Part shown: piece by piece, positions 1 to 11,872 of the stretch
How the letters are laid out: every line of letters begins with the position of its first letter
How positions within the stretch are numbered: the first letter of the stretch is position 1
From: Cladophialophora immunda
Taxonomy: Eukaryota > Ascomycota > Eurotiomycetes > Chaetothyriales > Herpotrichiellaceae
Length of the DNA stretch: 64,000 nucleotides
Assembly: GCF_000835495.1 (NCBI RefSeq)
Contig: NW_015622541.1
Coordinates: forward strand, 1,054,001 to 1,118,000
Reading direction: 5' to 3'
Position numbers and translations under genes: made by a program
Notes under the pieces: model-generated
Database searches by the model: none
Told to the model about the DNA's origin: nothing
What the model saw: only the letters and a program-made list of their open reading frames with translations

Positions 1-435
1 GATGTGTTGAGCATTTGATGTGTTGATGCCCGTGTCTAGCTGCGTGGGGAAAGAGTCTCTCCATCTTCCTGACAGCCCAAGTATTGAGTCAGTCAAATGC
101 ATCCAACCTCGTTGGACGCCTAGATGATTTCCACTATCACTTTGCACCCAGCAGACTGTCTAGACACAGGAAACGGCGGGTTTCGTGGATCTTGCTTTGT
201 TGAGATATTCATGAGTTGATGGGCAACACCTAAGACTCCATATGCTCCACGAGACGAGCTGCGAGATCACGGGTATGGGAAGATCGCCATTCTGTCGATG
301 CCCTGTCTTGCATATAGAAGCCCCTTAAGAAATGGCTGCGATCTCCTACACCAAGGTATGCGTGCCTTTAATCAACTTTGGCCATAAGACCTCCTCAATT
401 ACACTTGGGCATCGACTAGAACTGCTATCATCACG
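1..435. other. Intergenic, upstream of the Baeyer-Villiger gene
   Basis: No convincing coding region is visible. The short open frames do not resemble any family. The last ~100 bases presumably hold the 5' leader of the gene starting at 436. Confidence 0.5.
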
Positions 436-2779
436 ATGGCAACGGTAGCCAATTTTCCCGCCCCAATCCCCGAGACTTTCCCGGGCTCCAAGCATCTCAA
501 CGATGTTCACGTCACGCACGCTGAGGTGCAGCCGACGGTCCACGAAGAGGTGAACGGAGACTACCAGATCAAGGAGCAATGGCATTCGCAGCCTCGCCAC
601 CTTCGCGTCATCCACGTTGGGGCGGGAGCCGCGGGACTGTTGATGGCATACAAGATGAAAAAGGATTTTGAGAACTACAGCCTCGTCTGCTACGAAAAGT
701 AACATTTCCCCCCCGTTGGAGCTACGTTCAAGGTCGACCGCGGGTTGGGGCTAAAATCTCTCGAATATCAGGAACCCGGCAATTGGCGGCACATGGTTTG
801 AAAACCGCTGCCCAGGCTGTGCCTGCGACGTGTGAGTGCATCCATGTTCATGAACATATCTTTTGCCTGCGTGGGCTGACACGGAGGGAGAGAAAAGACC
901 GGCGCATGCATATACGTACTCGTTCGAGCCGAATCCGAACTGGTCCAGCTTCTATGCCTATGCGCCGGAGATCCGACAGTATTTCCAGGATTTTGCCGAC
1001 AAATACGATCTGATGCCCTTTGTCAAATTGAATTCCAAAGTCCTGAGCGCGGTGTGGCAGGAAGAAAAGGGCATATGTGAGTGGTTATAGCCCCTTTTTG
1101 GTGCAAAGTTTGCTTTCGGGAGGAATCTAACGTGAACGAAGACGAGGTCGAGATCGACGTTGAAGGTCAAATCGTGCGAGACTGGTGTCACGTCTTTGTT
1201 AATGGGACCGGATTTCTCAACAGTTGGAAATGTGAGCATATCCCATCCCGCTCCCTGCTGGACAACCTCTCTTGAGCGGCGAAACTGACTGAGGTTCTTG
1301 GGCCAGGGCCGAAAATACCAGGTCTGCACGACTTTGGGGGCAAGCTGATGCACAGCGCCTCTTGGGACTCATGTTCGTTCACGCCCAACTGCCTGCTTCA
1401 TGGTACCACTGGCCCTGCTGACTAGCCAAAAGCATGCGACTGGACTGGGAAAAGAGTCGCAGTCATTGGCACTGGCTCTAGTGCGATCCAGATCGTTCCT
1501 CAGATTCAGAAAAGTACGAATCAATGCCCTTCCCTTTTCTCCCACTTGTCCTGTACTGACTCTTAGGTAGCTGCCAAACATCTCGTCTCGTTCATGCGAT
1601 CGGTCACATGGATCTCGCCCATGGTCGGCCAGGCGGCGCTGGACGAACAGAGGGAGCTGGGCAAGGGCGACGTGCCGCCCAACGCGCAGTACTTCTTCTC
1701 CGAGGACGAGAAGCAAAAGTTCCGCGACGACCCGGACTTCCACCTCGCGTACCGCAAGAAACTAGAAGCGGCGGTGAACAACCTATTTGAGATGTTCTTG
1801 AAGGACAGCGAAACCAACCACGAGGCAGAGCGGTTGATGAGAGCCGAAATGCACCGGCGCATCGGCCCCGGCCATGAAGAGCTCAAGGAGAAGCTGATCC
1901 CGAGCTGGCCGCCGGGGTGTCGTCGCATCACGCCCGGAGACGGATACTTGGAGGCTCTGGTCCAACCCAGTAAGCAAGCACAAGACACAGACTCCCCCCC
2001 TCCCCCCCTTCGGGCTGGGATGAACGAGCTTTTTCTGACTATATGGGGGCCAGATGTCACGACCATTCACAAGGAAATTGCGAAAGTGGTTCGTGAGGGC
2101 ATCGTCGACGAGTCGGGCCAGGTCCACGAAGTTGATATTCTGGTGTGTGCCACGGGATTCAACCTGGCATTTGTACCACCCTTGTAAGCATTTGCCCCTC
2201 CCCAAAAGTGATAAAGAAACCCCTCTGCTAAAGTCGACTTGCAGCGAGATCAAAGGCGTCAAGGGCGTGAGCATGGCCGACGAGTTCAACCCGGAGCCGC
2301 AGGTGTACCTTGCGACCACGGTGCCCAAGTTCCCCAACTACTTCGTCATCAACGGCGTCCGGGGCAACTGGGCCGCGGGCACGGCGCTGCCCTCGCACGA
2401 GGTCTGCGTCGAGTACGTGCTGCAATGCGCGCGGCGGATCCAGGCCGAGAACATCCGCGCCATGGAGGTGCGCCAAGGGCCCGTCGACCAGCTGTACCAG
2501 CACATCGACCTGTGGCACGCGCGCTCCGTCTGGGGCGCCGACTGCAAGAGCTGGTACAAGAACAACATCATCGGTGGCAAGCTGTGGATCTGGGGCGGCT
2601 CGGCCCTGCACTTCATGAAGACCATCAAGGAGGTCAAGTACGAGCACTACGACTTCCGCTACTTCGCCAACATGTGGGAGTACCTGGGCAACGGCCAGGT
2701 CGAGGCCGAGATCAAGCATGACCTGCCCAACTTGACGCCGTACATGCGGAACAGCGACGTCCCTTGGACCATCAAATGA
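436..2779 (+). CDS. Baeyer-Villiger / flavin-containing monooxygenase
   Basis: FAD- and NADPH-dependent monooxygenase, expected to insert an oxygen atom next to a ketone and give an ester or lactone. Nine exons (436-698, 772-831, 898-1076, 1142-1231, 1307-1372, 1433-1513, 1571-1969, 2054-2183, 2245-2779) join in frame to 600 codons plus stop. The FAD Rossmann motif GAGAAG lies near residue 60 in exon 1. The Baeyer-Villiger fingerprint F-x-G-x3-H-x3-W-D is complete as FGGKLMHSASWD in exon 5. The NADPH Rossmann motif GTGSSA is in exon 6, and the late ATGF element ends exon 8. Length fits the cyclohexanone-monooxygenase-like fungal group. Exon borders are my inference from splice sites and phase; the exon 5/6 and 6/7 borders are the least certain. 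Substrate is unknown. The gene converges on a bZIP regulator, and a short-chain dehydrogenase follows. Confidence 0.93.
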
Positions 2780-2977
2780 GTGAGAAGGGGGTGTTGCAAG
2801 CGAAAAAAGATAGCCTTGTCCCATGTAAGATAGGTTAGAGCTTAGAGTCTCTTTCCAGCATCATCTAGGTCCGGTTTTGCAAGATACAGTCCATATTTAG
2901 AAACTAGGGAGACAGCCGGTCTCTCCAACCTCTCTTCCCACGTTTATAAATCTCTTCCTATCAAGGGAAAGGCTAGA

Positions 2978-4992
2978 TCAAGATGTCCCCCTCTCGTCTG
3001 CGAACGAAACGTCAAAGTACCACCTGGCCATCTCGCTGTACTTCATCAAAGTCTCGGGGTCCAGAGGCCTCAAGAGAGGCGTCGGTCTCATGTGCCCGGG
3101 TTGCGATGGGCTGATGGCAATGCCGCGTGCAATGACCCCGTCAGACATGCTGCTGTCGTAGAGCTCCGGGTGTCTCTGAAAGAACGCGGGATCCAACTTC
3201 ATGGCCCCCGGCCCACGATCCATCTTGAGCAGCTGTAGGGCTTGGAGGGCCAGTGTCTTGGAGCCGAATATGGCAGCCACGGAGGGGGCAGGGAGGCTCC
3301 TCCCGGGCCATGTGCGACTTACATCACTCGACAACGACGACGAGGGAGCCTGCGAGAATTCCCTGGCCGTTATCATTGAGCTCGGGAATGTTAGAGCAGA
3401 GTCGAAGGCGCCCTGGGAGTGCGTTAATGAGGCTGGGCCGCCCTTGGAAAACGCAGTGCTGGACTCTTCCGCCCGTGAAATTGCGGCGATGAGGTCCAGC
3501 GCCCGCACATACACCAGGCACGGCTCGACCCCCGCGACCAATCTGGAAAAGTCAGTCTCCATCACATACGAGTCTGCAATCTCGCAGATGATCTCGTCGA
3601 GTCGGGGATTGCACGAGTGCAGGAGGATCAGCCGGTCACGCAGAGACGGGAATGGCACCCAGTCGATCACGATGGGATGCGGCACGGCGAGCTGGACGTG
3701 CGTGGGCCGATACCACGAGGCAAGTTGGACATAGGTCTCGGGCCCAGGGCTCAGTCGCCACGATGTGACGTTGACCACTGGCAGGTGCGCTTTGGTGTAG
3801 ATCCAAAACGGGCGCATCGCCTCCCACGACACGCTTGTGAACGTCGACAACATGAACGAGACGCTGTTTTGGAGGCTTTGAGAAAGGCCAAACCTGGTCA
3901 GCAACAGTACCACGCCATCACGCCGTCCCGATCAAACGTACCTCGATGAATGTCCTCCGCCTCCACGCACGGCAGATTTGCCCCACTCCTGCCGGATCAA
4001 GTGCTCGACCAGGCTGAGATGGTCGGAGAATGGGGAATTGGTGCTGCGAACTCGAGATCCGTTGATGTCAAGCACGACAGGGCTCTGCTCCGTGAGAGAC
4101 TGGAAACCGCTGTAGCCCATTTGAGAGAGATCGAAGGGTAATGAAGGAGGAAGTATGTGCGAGATTTCGCCGTGGGTCTGGTCACCGGAAGGAAAGGATT
4201 CGCCGACCAACGGGACTGGTTGGGGGGCGGGGTGCGGTTCGTGCTCCAGCGTCAAGTCTTCAACATCTTTTGTGCCCGGATCGCGAATGCCAAAGATCTC
4301 GGTCGCCATTGAGGGATCGTTGGCTGATCCATTTAGATCGTCCATTCCCGCTGATATATCGTCAAACAGAGCAAACTCATCGGCCGAGCTTAGGGAGTCG
4401 CCCTCCACAGCAGGGCCTAGAATGGCGGTTGATGGCTCAACAGGCACTACATTCAAATCGCTGGTTGGAAAGGTATCTCGATCAGCATCCGGCGACGGCG
4501 TCTCGACATGACCTCCAGCGCTGTCTTCACATCTCTGGCACCTTCTAGATTTGTTCTGCGTACATTCCATGAGCGTGCAGACAGCGTCTTGCCAGTGGGC
4601 AAACTCACCTGCATCCCAATGGCACCGGCGACGGAATGCAGAACACTCTCCAGGCTGATGCGCGTGCTCTCCAGCCTCTTATAGGCCTCGAGGAGGTGAT
4701 GGCGGTAGTACCTGTTGCTGTTTTCCAAATCCTGGAATCGCTCGTTGTCCGACTTTGACGCACTGCGCAGTTTCTCCTCGAGCTCTCTGACATAGAGCGT
4801 CTGTCGTTGCCTGTACGCCTTTTGCGCAGCACAGTTTCGTTGTTTTCGATTCGCGCTTTGGCCAAAGTCAGAGGTAGGCAAAGAAAACATTGCCCACTCG
4901 TACGTAGGCTCTCATGCATAGTGTCTCGTTGAGACTCACCTTCCTTGGTGCAAGGACTCGGCCTTTCGCTTTCGCTTCGAATCAGGGGCCAT
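2978..4992 (-). CDS. bZIP transcription factor with C-terminal DUF3425 domain
   Basis: DNA-binding regulator. Exons on the minus strand are 4992-4940, 4855-4609, 4555-3942 and 3893-2978; they join in frame to 609 residues. The start is the ATG at 4992, which opens with a basic, nuclear-localisation-like KRKRK. The basic region reads NRKQRNCAAQKAYRQRQ and contains NxxAQxxYR, close to the NxxAQxxFR signature of Yap1/Pap1-like factors. The leucine zipper begins at RELEEKL. The middle is acidic and rich in Ser/Pro/Asp. The C-terminal third has the DUF3425 pattern W-Y-R-P-T-x-x-Q-L-x-x-P-H-P and D-W-V-P-F-P-S-L-R-D-R-L, typical of a fungal bZIP subclass. Exon 4 contains an internal GTAAGT near 3320, so a further intron is possible. 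Its place between the monooxygenase and the dehydrogenase suggests, but does not show, local control. Confidence 0.9.
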
Positions 4993-5804
4993 GGTTTCAA
5001 GCTCTTGCTCTGGTCAAAGTGCGTAGATTTCCTCCAGTCGTCGATAGCCAGATGATCGTGATACCAGCTCAATGCAGGGCATCAACAGCCAAGGGAAATG
5101 AGGTCAATGAGTAAAATGGAGGCTTGCGGGTACTTTGTCGGAGGAATGAACCAACAACACCCGGCTCCGATCGTATTTTGTGGAGGCAGTCAATGCCATT
5201 GGCCGCGCGACCTCAGTAGCCACTCTCATTGGCATCTAGCATAGAGTACGGAGTATTTGGGGGCAAGTTTGGGTTTCCCCGCTGGTCCCTTGTGGAGGAG
5301 GAGGTTGTTCTTGTCAGAGGAGTCTGAGTCAGGGATACTCTCCAGCAGAACCGTCCTCAGAGCCCCCGGTTAGGTGTTTCCCATTACAAAGACGCCAGAG
5401 GGTTCTTCCTACACAGTCCCTGAAAGACTCAGCAAAGCGTGACTCGTTCGAGGGTTGACGCCGTTGCTGCGAGATGTCTCCGCATTCTGAGGTGTTTCTT
5501 AATGTGTTGAGCGAAAGCTCAACAAAGAGACGTCTGAGCCTCTGAGGCACAGAAAGCTGACTGCCGCCGGGAGCACGGGCGACTATTCCTGAGGCAAAGC
5601 TGTCTGTAAGTTGACCACCTAAAGTCTTCCATCTTTCGGGTTTTGGAGACCGCACTTTTTGAAAGGTGTGCCTAGAGGTAAATTTTCAGCGTTTCACGTC
5701 CTCGGGGCAGAAAAATCTCGGCCACCCCTAGCGTAGACATCTGGCGCAGAGAAAGTCGACCGACTTCGCGAGCAAACCTCCCTAGTGCTTGTTACTCCGG
5801 GATA
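4993..5804. promoter_or_regulatory. Divergent intergenic region between bZIP and SDR genes
   Basis: About 0.8 kb separates the divergent start codons of the bZIP factor (4992, minus) and the dehydrogenase (5805, plus). It must hold both promoters. No coding signal or clear TATA box was seen; open frames here have no family resemblance. Confidence 0.5.
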
Positions 5805-7098
5805 ATGCCTGACATCTCCGATTCTGTCGCGGACGGGAGCAACGCCGACCACCCTGTCGCCTCGAGCTCAACCACGTCCACGAACACAGGCCTCAAGGCG
5901 AAGAGAGCAGGCCCAAACGCTCCAGGAGTAGCATTCGTGACGGGAGGGGCACGAGGGTTGGGAAACGCAATCGCCGTGTCATATGCACGAGAAGGCGCCA
6001 GAGGGGTCGTCATCGTCGACATTCAGGACGAAAAGACTTGCGAAGCAGGGAAGAAAGCTGTCGAGGCTTATGGAACTGAGGTCAGTGGGGTCTCGGTGCA
6101 CCTCTTTCCTCCGAATTTGCATTTCAGCAATGAAGCGACCTCGACCGTTTGCTGAACCAGGTTTCCGTGCAGTGTCTCGTCATCAGAGCGGATGTCACGC
6201 AGGAACAGGAGGTCGAAAGAGCCGTGAAAGAAGCCGTCGCCAGATTCGGACGGATCGACTATGCAGCGTACGTTTTCAGCATCGACGTGATGTTGCAGCT
6301 GACTTCCTACTGTGGTGCAAGTGACTATCTCACTGACGAGTTGATCATTTGCCAGAAACTTTGCAGGAGTTATCGGCCCTGGCGAAAGGATCAGCGAGAT
6401 CGAGTTGAAGGACTGGGAGAAGGTCATGGCAGTCAACTCGACCGGGGTGTTCCTCTGTAACAAATATGAGATGAGGCAGATGGCCGGCCAGGAGTCGATT
6501 GAAGTGTCCGTCGTCTCATCCAGGTCCTTCGACCAGATCACTAACGCGTTTACATCTTGTAGTGAGCCCGGGCGGCCCTTGCAACGAGGTGCGATCGTAA
6601 ACTGCTGCTCGGTAAATTCAATGCTGTCCATGCCAGGCACCGGTGGCTACACGGCGTCCAAGCACGCCGTGCTGGGCATAACCAAGGCGGTTGGTCTCAC
6701 CGTGGTCTCCCTATTCCCTCCGTTTGACCGTCGTGACTAACGAACTCTCTCCAGGCAGCACTAGAAGGGCGGCAGCACGATGTTCGCGTCAATGCCATCT
6801 CTCCGGGTTTCTTATTGACCCCCATGGTCGAATCCAGCGTAATGGACGAGGCTGGCCGTCTAGGCAATGCACTCTGGTCTTACTTTGAAGCCCGCCAAGG
6901 ACGGAAAGCGGATTTTGCTGAGATTGGCGACGCGGTTGTGCTCATGAGTCTGCCTCGAATGAGCTTGGTCAACGGGCAGAACCTGTTCTGTGACGGGTAA
7001 GTGTCGCATTCCCTCAAGACGCAACAGGTTACTCTTGTCCAAACTTCGTTGCTGACTTGTTGAGCAGGGGTTTCACCATCAATGAGGGAAATTTTTGA
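5805..7098 (+). CDS. Short-chain dehydrogenase/reductase (classical SDR)
   Basis: NAD(P)(H)-dependent oxidoreductase, most likely interconverting an alcohol and a ketone. Six exons (5805-6080, 6173-6267, 6356-6505, 6563-6689, 6755-6996, 7068-7098) join in frame to 306 residues. The cofactor motif TGGARGLG (TGxxxGxG) lies near residue 47. Also present are an acidic residue after the second strand (VIVDIQD), the ADVT segment, an NNAG-like NFAG, a catalytic-Ser region around NCCSVNSM, and the YxxxK pair as YTASK. The tail ISPGFLLTPM and the final GGFTINEG are typical of classical SDRs. A Ser/Thr-rich N-terminal extension of about 40 residues precedes the fold. The second exon could instead start at 6161 after an alternative in-frame acceptor. 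With the Baeyer-Villiger enzyme it could form an alcohol-ketone-ester route. Confidence 0.92.
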
Positions 7099-8975
7099 CA
7101 AGATCTTTCGAAGAAAGGGTGTGCTCAGGTCTTGAACATATGGCCAGAGGGAGTCAGCACCAATCCCTCTAATTGTTTGTCTATAAGAGACATCACGCTC
7201 TCCTCTATCCGGGTAAAAGGTCTTCAAGGCAGTAGGCATCTTGTCAATGGTGGCAGCGAAGGCACACTAGATAGTGAAAATGACATGACAATGTCGACTT
7301 GGGTTCTCCGAGGACGTTCGAAAGGTTTATAACTTCACAGCAGAGCTGCAAGACCAGTCAAACAAGGAGAAACACATCGGAGGCACCATACTTGCTCGGT
7401 TTTCGGGGGCTTTGACTGTGTCTGGGTGTGGAAAAAAGCAATACTCCGTGCCCCTGGCGTTCCCTCAAGTTTCCGATGCGCCGAAGTACATACTTAACTA
7501 GGCAAGTTCGGCGCCCGACAGGCCCCCTTTTAGGTACACTAGCCTCGGCTATACGAGTTGCTAAGCTATATATACTCCACACTCGTTAAGCTAATCCTAC
7601 TACCGAGTATGTAGAAATTCACCCCGTTTGTCTATACCTCCGTGTTGATGGACCTTGCAGTAATTCCTATGACGGCACACATGATATTGACTCACTCAGG
7701 TGCTTCGCTGCGTAGAGGTAATTACCTGCGGTAAGCGGATCGTTTGCTGGCTAACAGATAAACGCTGAGACGTCGGAGGGATAGCTTCCATACCGACCCC
7801 TTCCATACAAGTAGAACTTCACAATTGCAGCTTGGGAGCAGGAATTTGTGGAACTGAGGTTATACAAATTCCCAAATATGAGGGCACATTGACCACAAAA
7901 GGGTTGCGGTCATCTTCTCTGAGCCTTTGATATTCCGTTAAACATTTCATGCTTGCTACCTTCAAGACGCCACGCCTGAAGTGCAGGCGCTTACTTCGTG
8001 GCGGAAGGTACGATGAGTGTAGCCCCATGGTCACAGGCTAGAACCTTCCAGGGAAATCCGCAGGTCTCAAGCTATTGAAGTTTTAATGTAACAGGGATCT
8101 AAATAAAGGTCGTTCCGCAAATCGAGGTATCAGGCTGTGTCGACATCGGCGGCCGGCTCTCGTTCACGATGTATGGCCTTGTCGAAAATGGGTCTCTTTG
8201 CCGAAGGGAGGAGGTGACTTTTTGATTTCAGGATGTGTGAGATGGTCCGGGATGTCGCGACTCGCGAGCAATAGTATACGCGGAGATGGCCCCAGCTCCG
8301 CGAAACTCGAATAGGGTAGGGTGACCGGGTGACCCCATGGTGGGGACTTGTCGACCATCTGCTCGTAGTTTCCGGTTGCAAGTGGAACGAAGTGCATGGA
8401 TCCTCGTGTACAGAACACGATCAACTAGGATACTAACAAGGCTTACAGCAAGAAGCCCTCCGTTCTTCCGTAGATGCAGTGCCTGTTGAAAATCTGGATA
8501 TAGTGGCGTCAAGGAGCATTCGCCAGCTGCTTCAAGCGATTACAGGTAATGGAAACTGATGGAAACTGGAAAAGACATCTTCAAGGGTGGTAGAATGATT
8601 CGCCTATAGCTCCACGCTCGGTCTGAAAGGGTGCTCACTGATGATGATTCGACGCTCAAAGAGAAAAGCAGAATGAGAGATAACGTCCTTGCCTACTGAA
8701 CATTCCAATATGCCTCAAACCATCACCGATACTTCTGCGCGGCTTTCTTCGAATGAAAAAGGCATCTATGCCCTCAAACTCATGAGTTCTCAGGCACATG
8801 GGTGAGAATCCTATGATGCCAACTATTGACTAGGAACTCCTGTCAGCTCTCACTGCCTCTACAAGCGTGTAGGTCATTCACTTACATGCTCCCCCGTCGG
8901 GTCGGTTCCTAGGTGATATATTGTGGGGCCATCCATGTCAGCCTGACTATTTGACTTGGTTAGACAGGTGGGCGT
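7099..8975. other. Gene-poor stretch
   Basis: Nearly 1.9 kb with no supportable gene. The part around 7480-7640 is AT-richer and stop-dense, which would fit old, mutated sequence, but no transposon domain or terminal repeat was recognised. A short open frame at 8711 (about 31 codons, followed by GTGAGA) was considered as a first exon and not accepted. Confidence 0.45.
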
Positions 8976-9431
8976 TCAGTCCGTGCCAATGACGAAGGTG
9001 TCGCTTACGGTAGTAACCCCCTCCAACTGCACGGCGACATTGTTCATGGTGAACTGGAGCTGGCTGTCGAACGAAAAGTCGACCGAGTCCCCGTGCAGCT
9101 GATCCAGAAACACGAAGAGGTTCAGGCAGTGGCCCTCGGTCCGCAGCTGGTGGACGCAGCTGGTGACCAGCGGATCACTCCAGACCGCGCCGCCGGGCTG
9201 GGAGCTGCCGGGCGTCGCGATGGCGCTCACCGTGTTGTGCAGGTCTTCCATGCCCTGCTCCAGGGTTTGGTCGTGGGAGACGTCGGCGCCGGAGCCGGAG
9301 AGCCGTTGGAGGAACATCATGAGGCTTTCATACTGCGTGGCGTCGATCCCCGTGTTGACGTCGGTGGACATGTACTGCACCTCGCTCTCGAATTGGGACG
9401 GGTCAAAGGACGGGGCGTAGACCTCTGCCAT
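8976..9431 (-). CDS. Hypothetical protein, 151 residues
   Basis: Single open frame with an ATG at 9431 and TGA at 8976, and GC-rich third positions unlike its surroundings. That is the main reason to believe it is coding. The protein is acidic, starts MAEVYAPSFDPSQFESEV, has two cysteines in its middle and no signal peptide or membrane segment. The central part alternates short helical stretches with Gly/Ser. I do not recognise a family. It could be a terminal exon of a longer gene, but no upstream exon with a compatible splice was found. Confidence 0.5.
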   Translation of the reverse strand: MAEVYAPSFDPSQFESEVQYMSTDVNTGIDATQYESLMMFLQRLSGSGADVSHDQTLEQGMEDLHNTVSAIATPGSSQPGGAVWSDPLVTSCVHQLRTEGHCLNLFVFLDQLHGDSVDFSFDSQLQFTMNNVAVQLEGVTTVSDTFVIGTD

Positions 9432-11872
9432 CTTCTCTTAAGGGTATTGCTCGTGCTTCTCGGAATCGGATAGAAAAGGTATGTCTTCAAATGTTTGAGG
9501 GGAAAGAAGATGGTCCCTTCCACTAACCACCTGGAATCTCGTATATCTTATACTTGCCTGCTCGCCTGAGCGCTGCAGCAAGCCACGGCCCGCCAGTGCA
9601 TGATAGCCAGATGCCACCGCTCAGCCATCATACAAATAGTATACTCACGACACGGACCCTCGAAGGAATAGCCTGCCTTGCACGAGGGCAGCGTTGATTG
9701 TGCTCCGGGGTCTGGGCATCACTAAGCAGCCCGTTCCCAGGGAAGGCCAGTTGATTTCTCGCTGATTTCGAATGGCCCCGAAGTTGTCAATTTTGGACGT
9801 GGGCCACTCATATCCAGATCGCTGTGTACCTCTGCGCTGTGTGCCTGCACAGGCAGGTGGCTCGGGAATAGCAGTCCTCTATTTAGTGTAGACCTTGCTG
9901 ACTGGCCCACAGAGAATCTCTGATCAGGGTCAGAGTCGGTCGCATTATCGAAAAGCGTGTACAGGGTCAGCAACGGTCTGTTGAATGTGAATTCCAGTTA
10001 GCCAGGACGGACCGAATATCCAAGCTATGATGTATCAGGTCCGTTTCTGACATTCCAAGCCTCGCGGCGTTCCAACTCCGCAGTAAATCCTGGCGGTGTC
10101 CGTCGGCCATGAGAAGATGAGTATCACCTTTCTGGAGGGCTTTCGGATCCACATCGAGCTTCTGAGAGGTGCTGCCTTGAATGACCGAGAGCACATGGTC
10201 TGGGCGAGATCGACGCAAGAGCGGCGTTCACCTCGAGGACGTTTCGTTGGCAGACACAGGTACAATAGCCACGTAACAACTATTCATGACACAGGTGTTT
10301 CTCACACCCACACATAGGAGAACGGCTTCGGTCCTGCCGCATGCTCGAATCTTCGTCCGTATAGCAAAATTCGGGTCCTGATAGCGGCCTGTATTATGCT
10401 CTGTATGCAAGGCGATCCGAACTCAACAACAGATGTGTCATCCGCTTGTTTACACCCGGCTGGTAATCAGATATCGGCCTCCCAGCACAATCGACACCTT
10501 TATTTTGACCATGGCAGTGTTGAAAAAAAAAGGTGCACAGCACTCAGCTAGTACTTCGGAGGTAAGTTTTGCGGATACAACCGAACCATACCTGGGCAAG
10601 TTGAAGCGCAGGGCCCACGTCGGAATGAACGAGCGGTACCGCTGGCTTTTACGGAGCCGGCAGAAGTCCGTCAAACAATCCCCTTTCGGACCTATATCGA
10701 AGCCGTTTCAATGGTCTATGTTGCAGTAAAGTAACAATACTCAGTAGCGCTGATCATATTTGTCACTGAGGTGAGATAACCCCCCGCCCCGGGGGCTGAC
10801 GGTACCAAATGCACTTGCCTATTAGGGCTCGTGGGGGCGCAAGAAGCGATTAGCCTTCGTCGTCAAGGTTGAGAATCCCCTCGAATTCATGATTCGCTGC
10901 ATAGACGTCCATCCTGGGGAGAAAGCCACGCCTTTGTGTTGAACTCGCTGGGGTCTCTTCTTTCATAACTGATAGCGCTGTCACGCGCTTATAACATTCT
11001 TTCGCATGGCACCCGGCCACGGCGCAGAATCCGTGGACGCAGCTGGTGATTCCGCAGGCAAGAGTGATGCACTTGCGAGGACAAGCGGGATCGATTGGGG
11101 ATCAAGATCCGAGGTGATGTGGAAAATCGGGAAGGCGGTCCTGAATCCTGATCGCGAAGTGATGGTGTCCTAGACAAGGCTGGCGAATCAGAGCGACCCG
11201 TGTGGAGTCGAGAGCATTGGTCGGGCCTTGTATATAAAGGGGGCTGTAACCAGCCGGAAGGCGACTGCCCAATGAGGGAAAAATGCTGGATCCGGCTCTT
11301 CGGCCATCTCTACTCATCTCACCTAGAGTGATCACCTCCTTCGGTATACGTCAGACTGTGAGCCATTCAGCTTCTGCGGAAATCACGTAGCTCCTTCGCC
11401 ATTGTCCAGCGACTTGCTTTGGCAACGTCGAAAGCATTAGTTTCAAGGTCGAGTCGGATGTCTGGTGTCGGCGATCAACACGGTGTCGCTAGGGCGAAGC
11501 TTGATCGTGTAGCAAGCTGAGGAAGGTGAGTTGTAAGCTTGATCCGTACTACCTGTCCTACAGAGGATGAAGCAGTCATATGCCTTCGCAGACTATATAA
11601 CCACTCCCAGCACCGTATGCTTCAATCAGCCAAAAAATACAATCATGAAAATACCCTGTCAGACAGTTGGCTTCATATTCATCGTCATGTCACTTCATGT
11701 TCATTCATTGCCAATCGTCATAGAAAGCAGGATCCCATTTGCTCAATCTCCTGGAGATGCCCTTAACCCCAGCGCCATGCCAGAAAAACGCAGAAAACAG
11801 AAAGCATGGCGACTGGTGACGCGGAATTGCATCTGACTATCCCACGCTTTGCTTCCAGCATACCTGTATCCT
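9432..11872. other. Gene-poor stretch with scattered short open frames
   Basis: About 2.4 kb. A minus-strand frame near 9970-10200 looks faintly protein-like but lacks a start or an extendable exon. A possible 63-codon secreted peptide lies at 11645-11836 and is listed separately. Nothing else is supportable. Confidence 0.4.
11645..11836 (+). CDS. Possible small secreted peptide (63 residues)
   Basis: The ATG at 11645 opens a 63-codon frame. It begins with a short polar start (MKIP) and a hydrophobic run (VGFIFIVMSL) ending near HSLP, which would work as a signal peptide. A dibasic run EKRRK, a candidate Kex2-type processing site, precedes a basic C-terminus ending RNCI. A TATATAA-like stretch lies about 50 bases upstream at 11595-11601. 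There is no homology I recognise. A chance open frame is the main alternative. Confidence 0.22.
   Translation: MKIPCQTVGFIFIVMSLHVHSLPIVIESRIPFAQSPGDALNPSAMPEKRRKQKAWRLVTRNCI

Noticed and set aside
8711..8805. First exon of a gene (31 codons ending at GTGAGA)
   Set aside because: The next acceptor gives an intron of only about 30 bases and a short tail without similarity.
436..9431. Polyketide or non-ribosomal peptide cluster
   Set aside because: Monooxygenase, SDR and bZIP genes are common in such clusters, but no synthase gene is present in the window.
10230..10300. Trace of a pogo/DDE transposase (NSHVTT in a plus-strand frame)
   Set aside because: One six-residue match without catalytic residues or terminal repeats is not enough.
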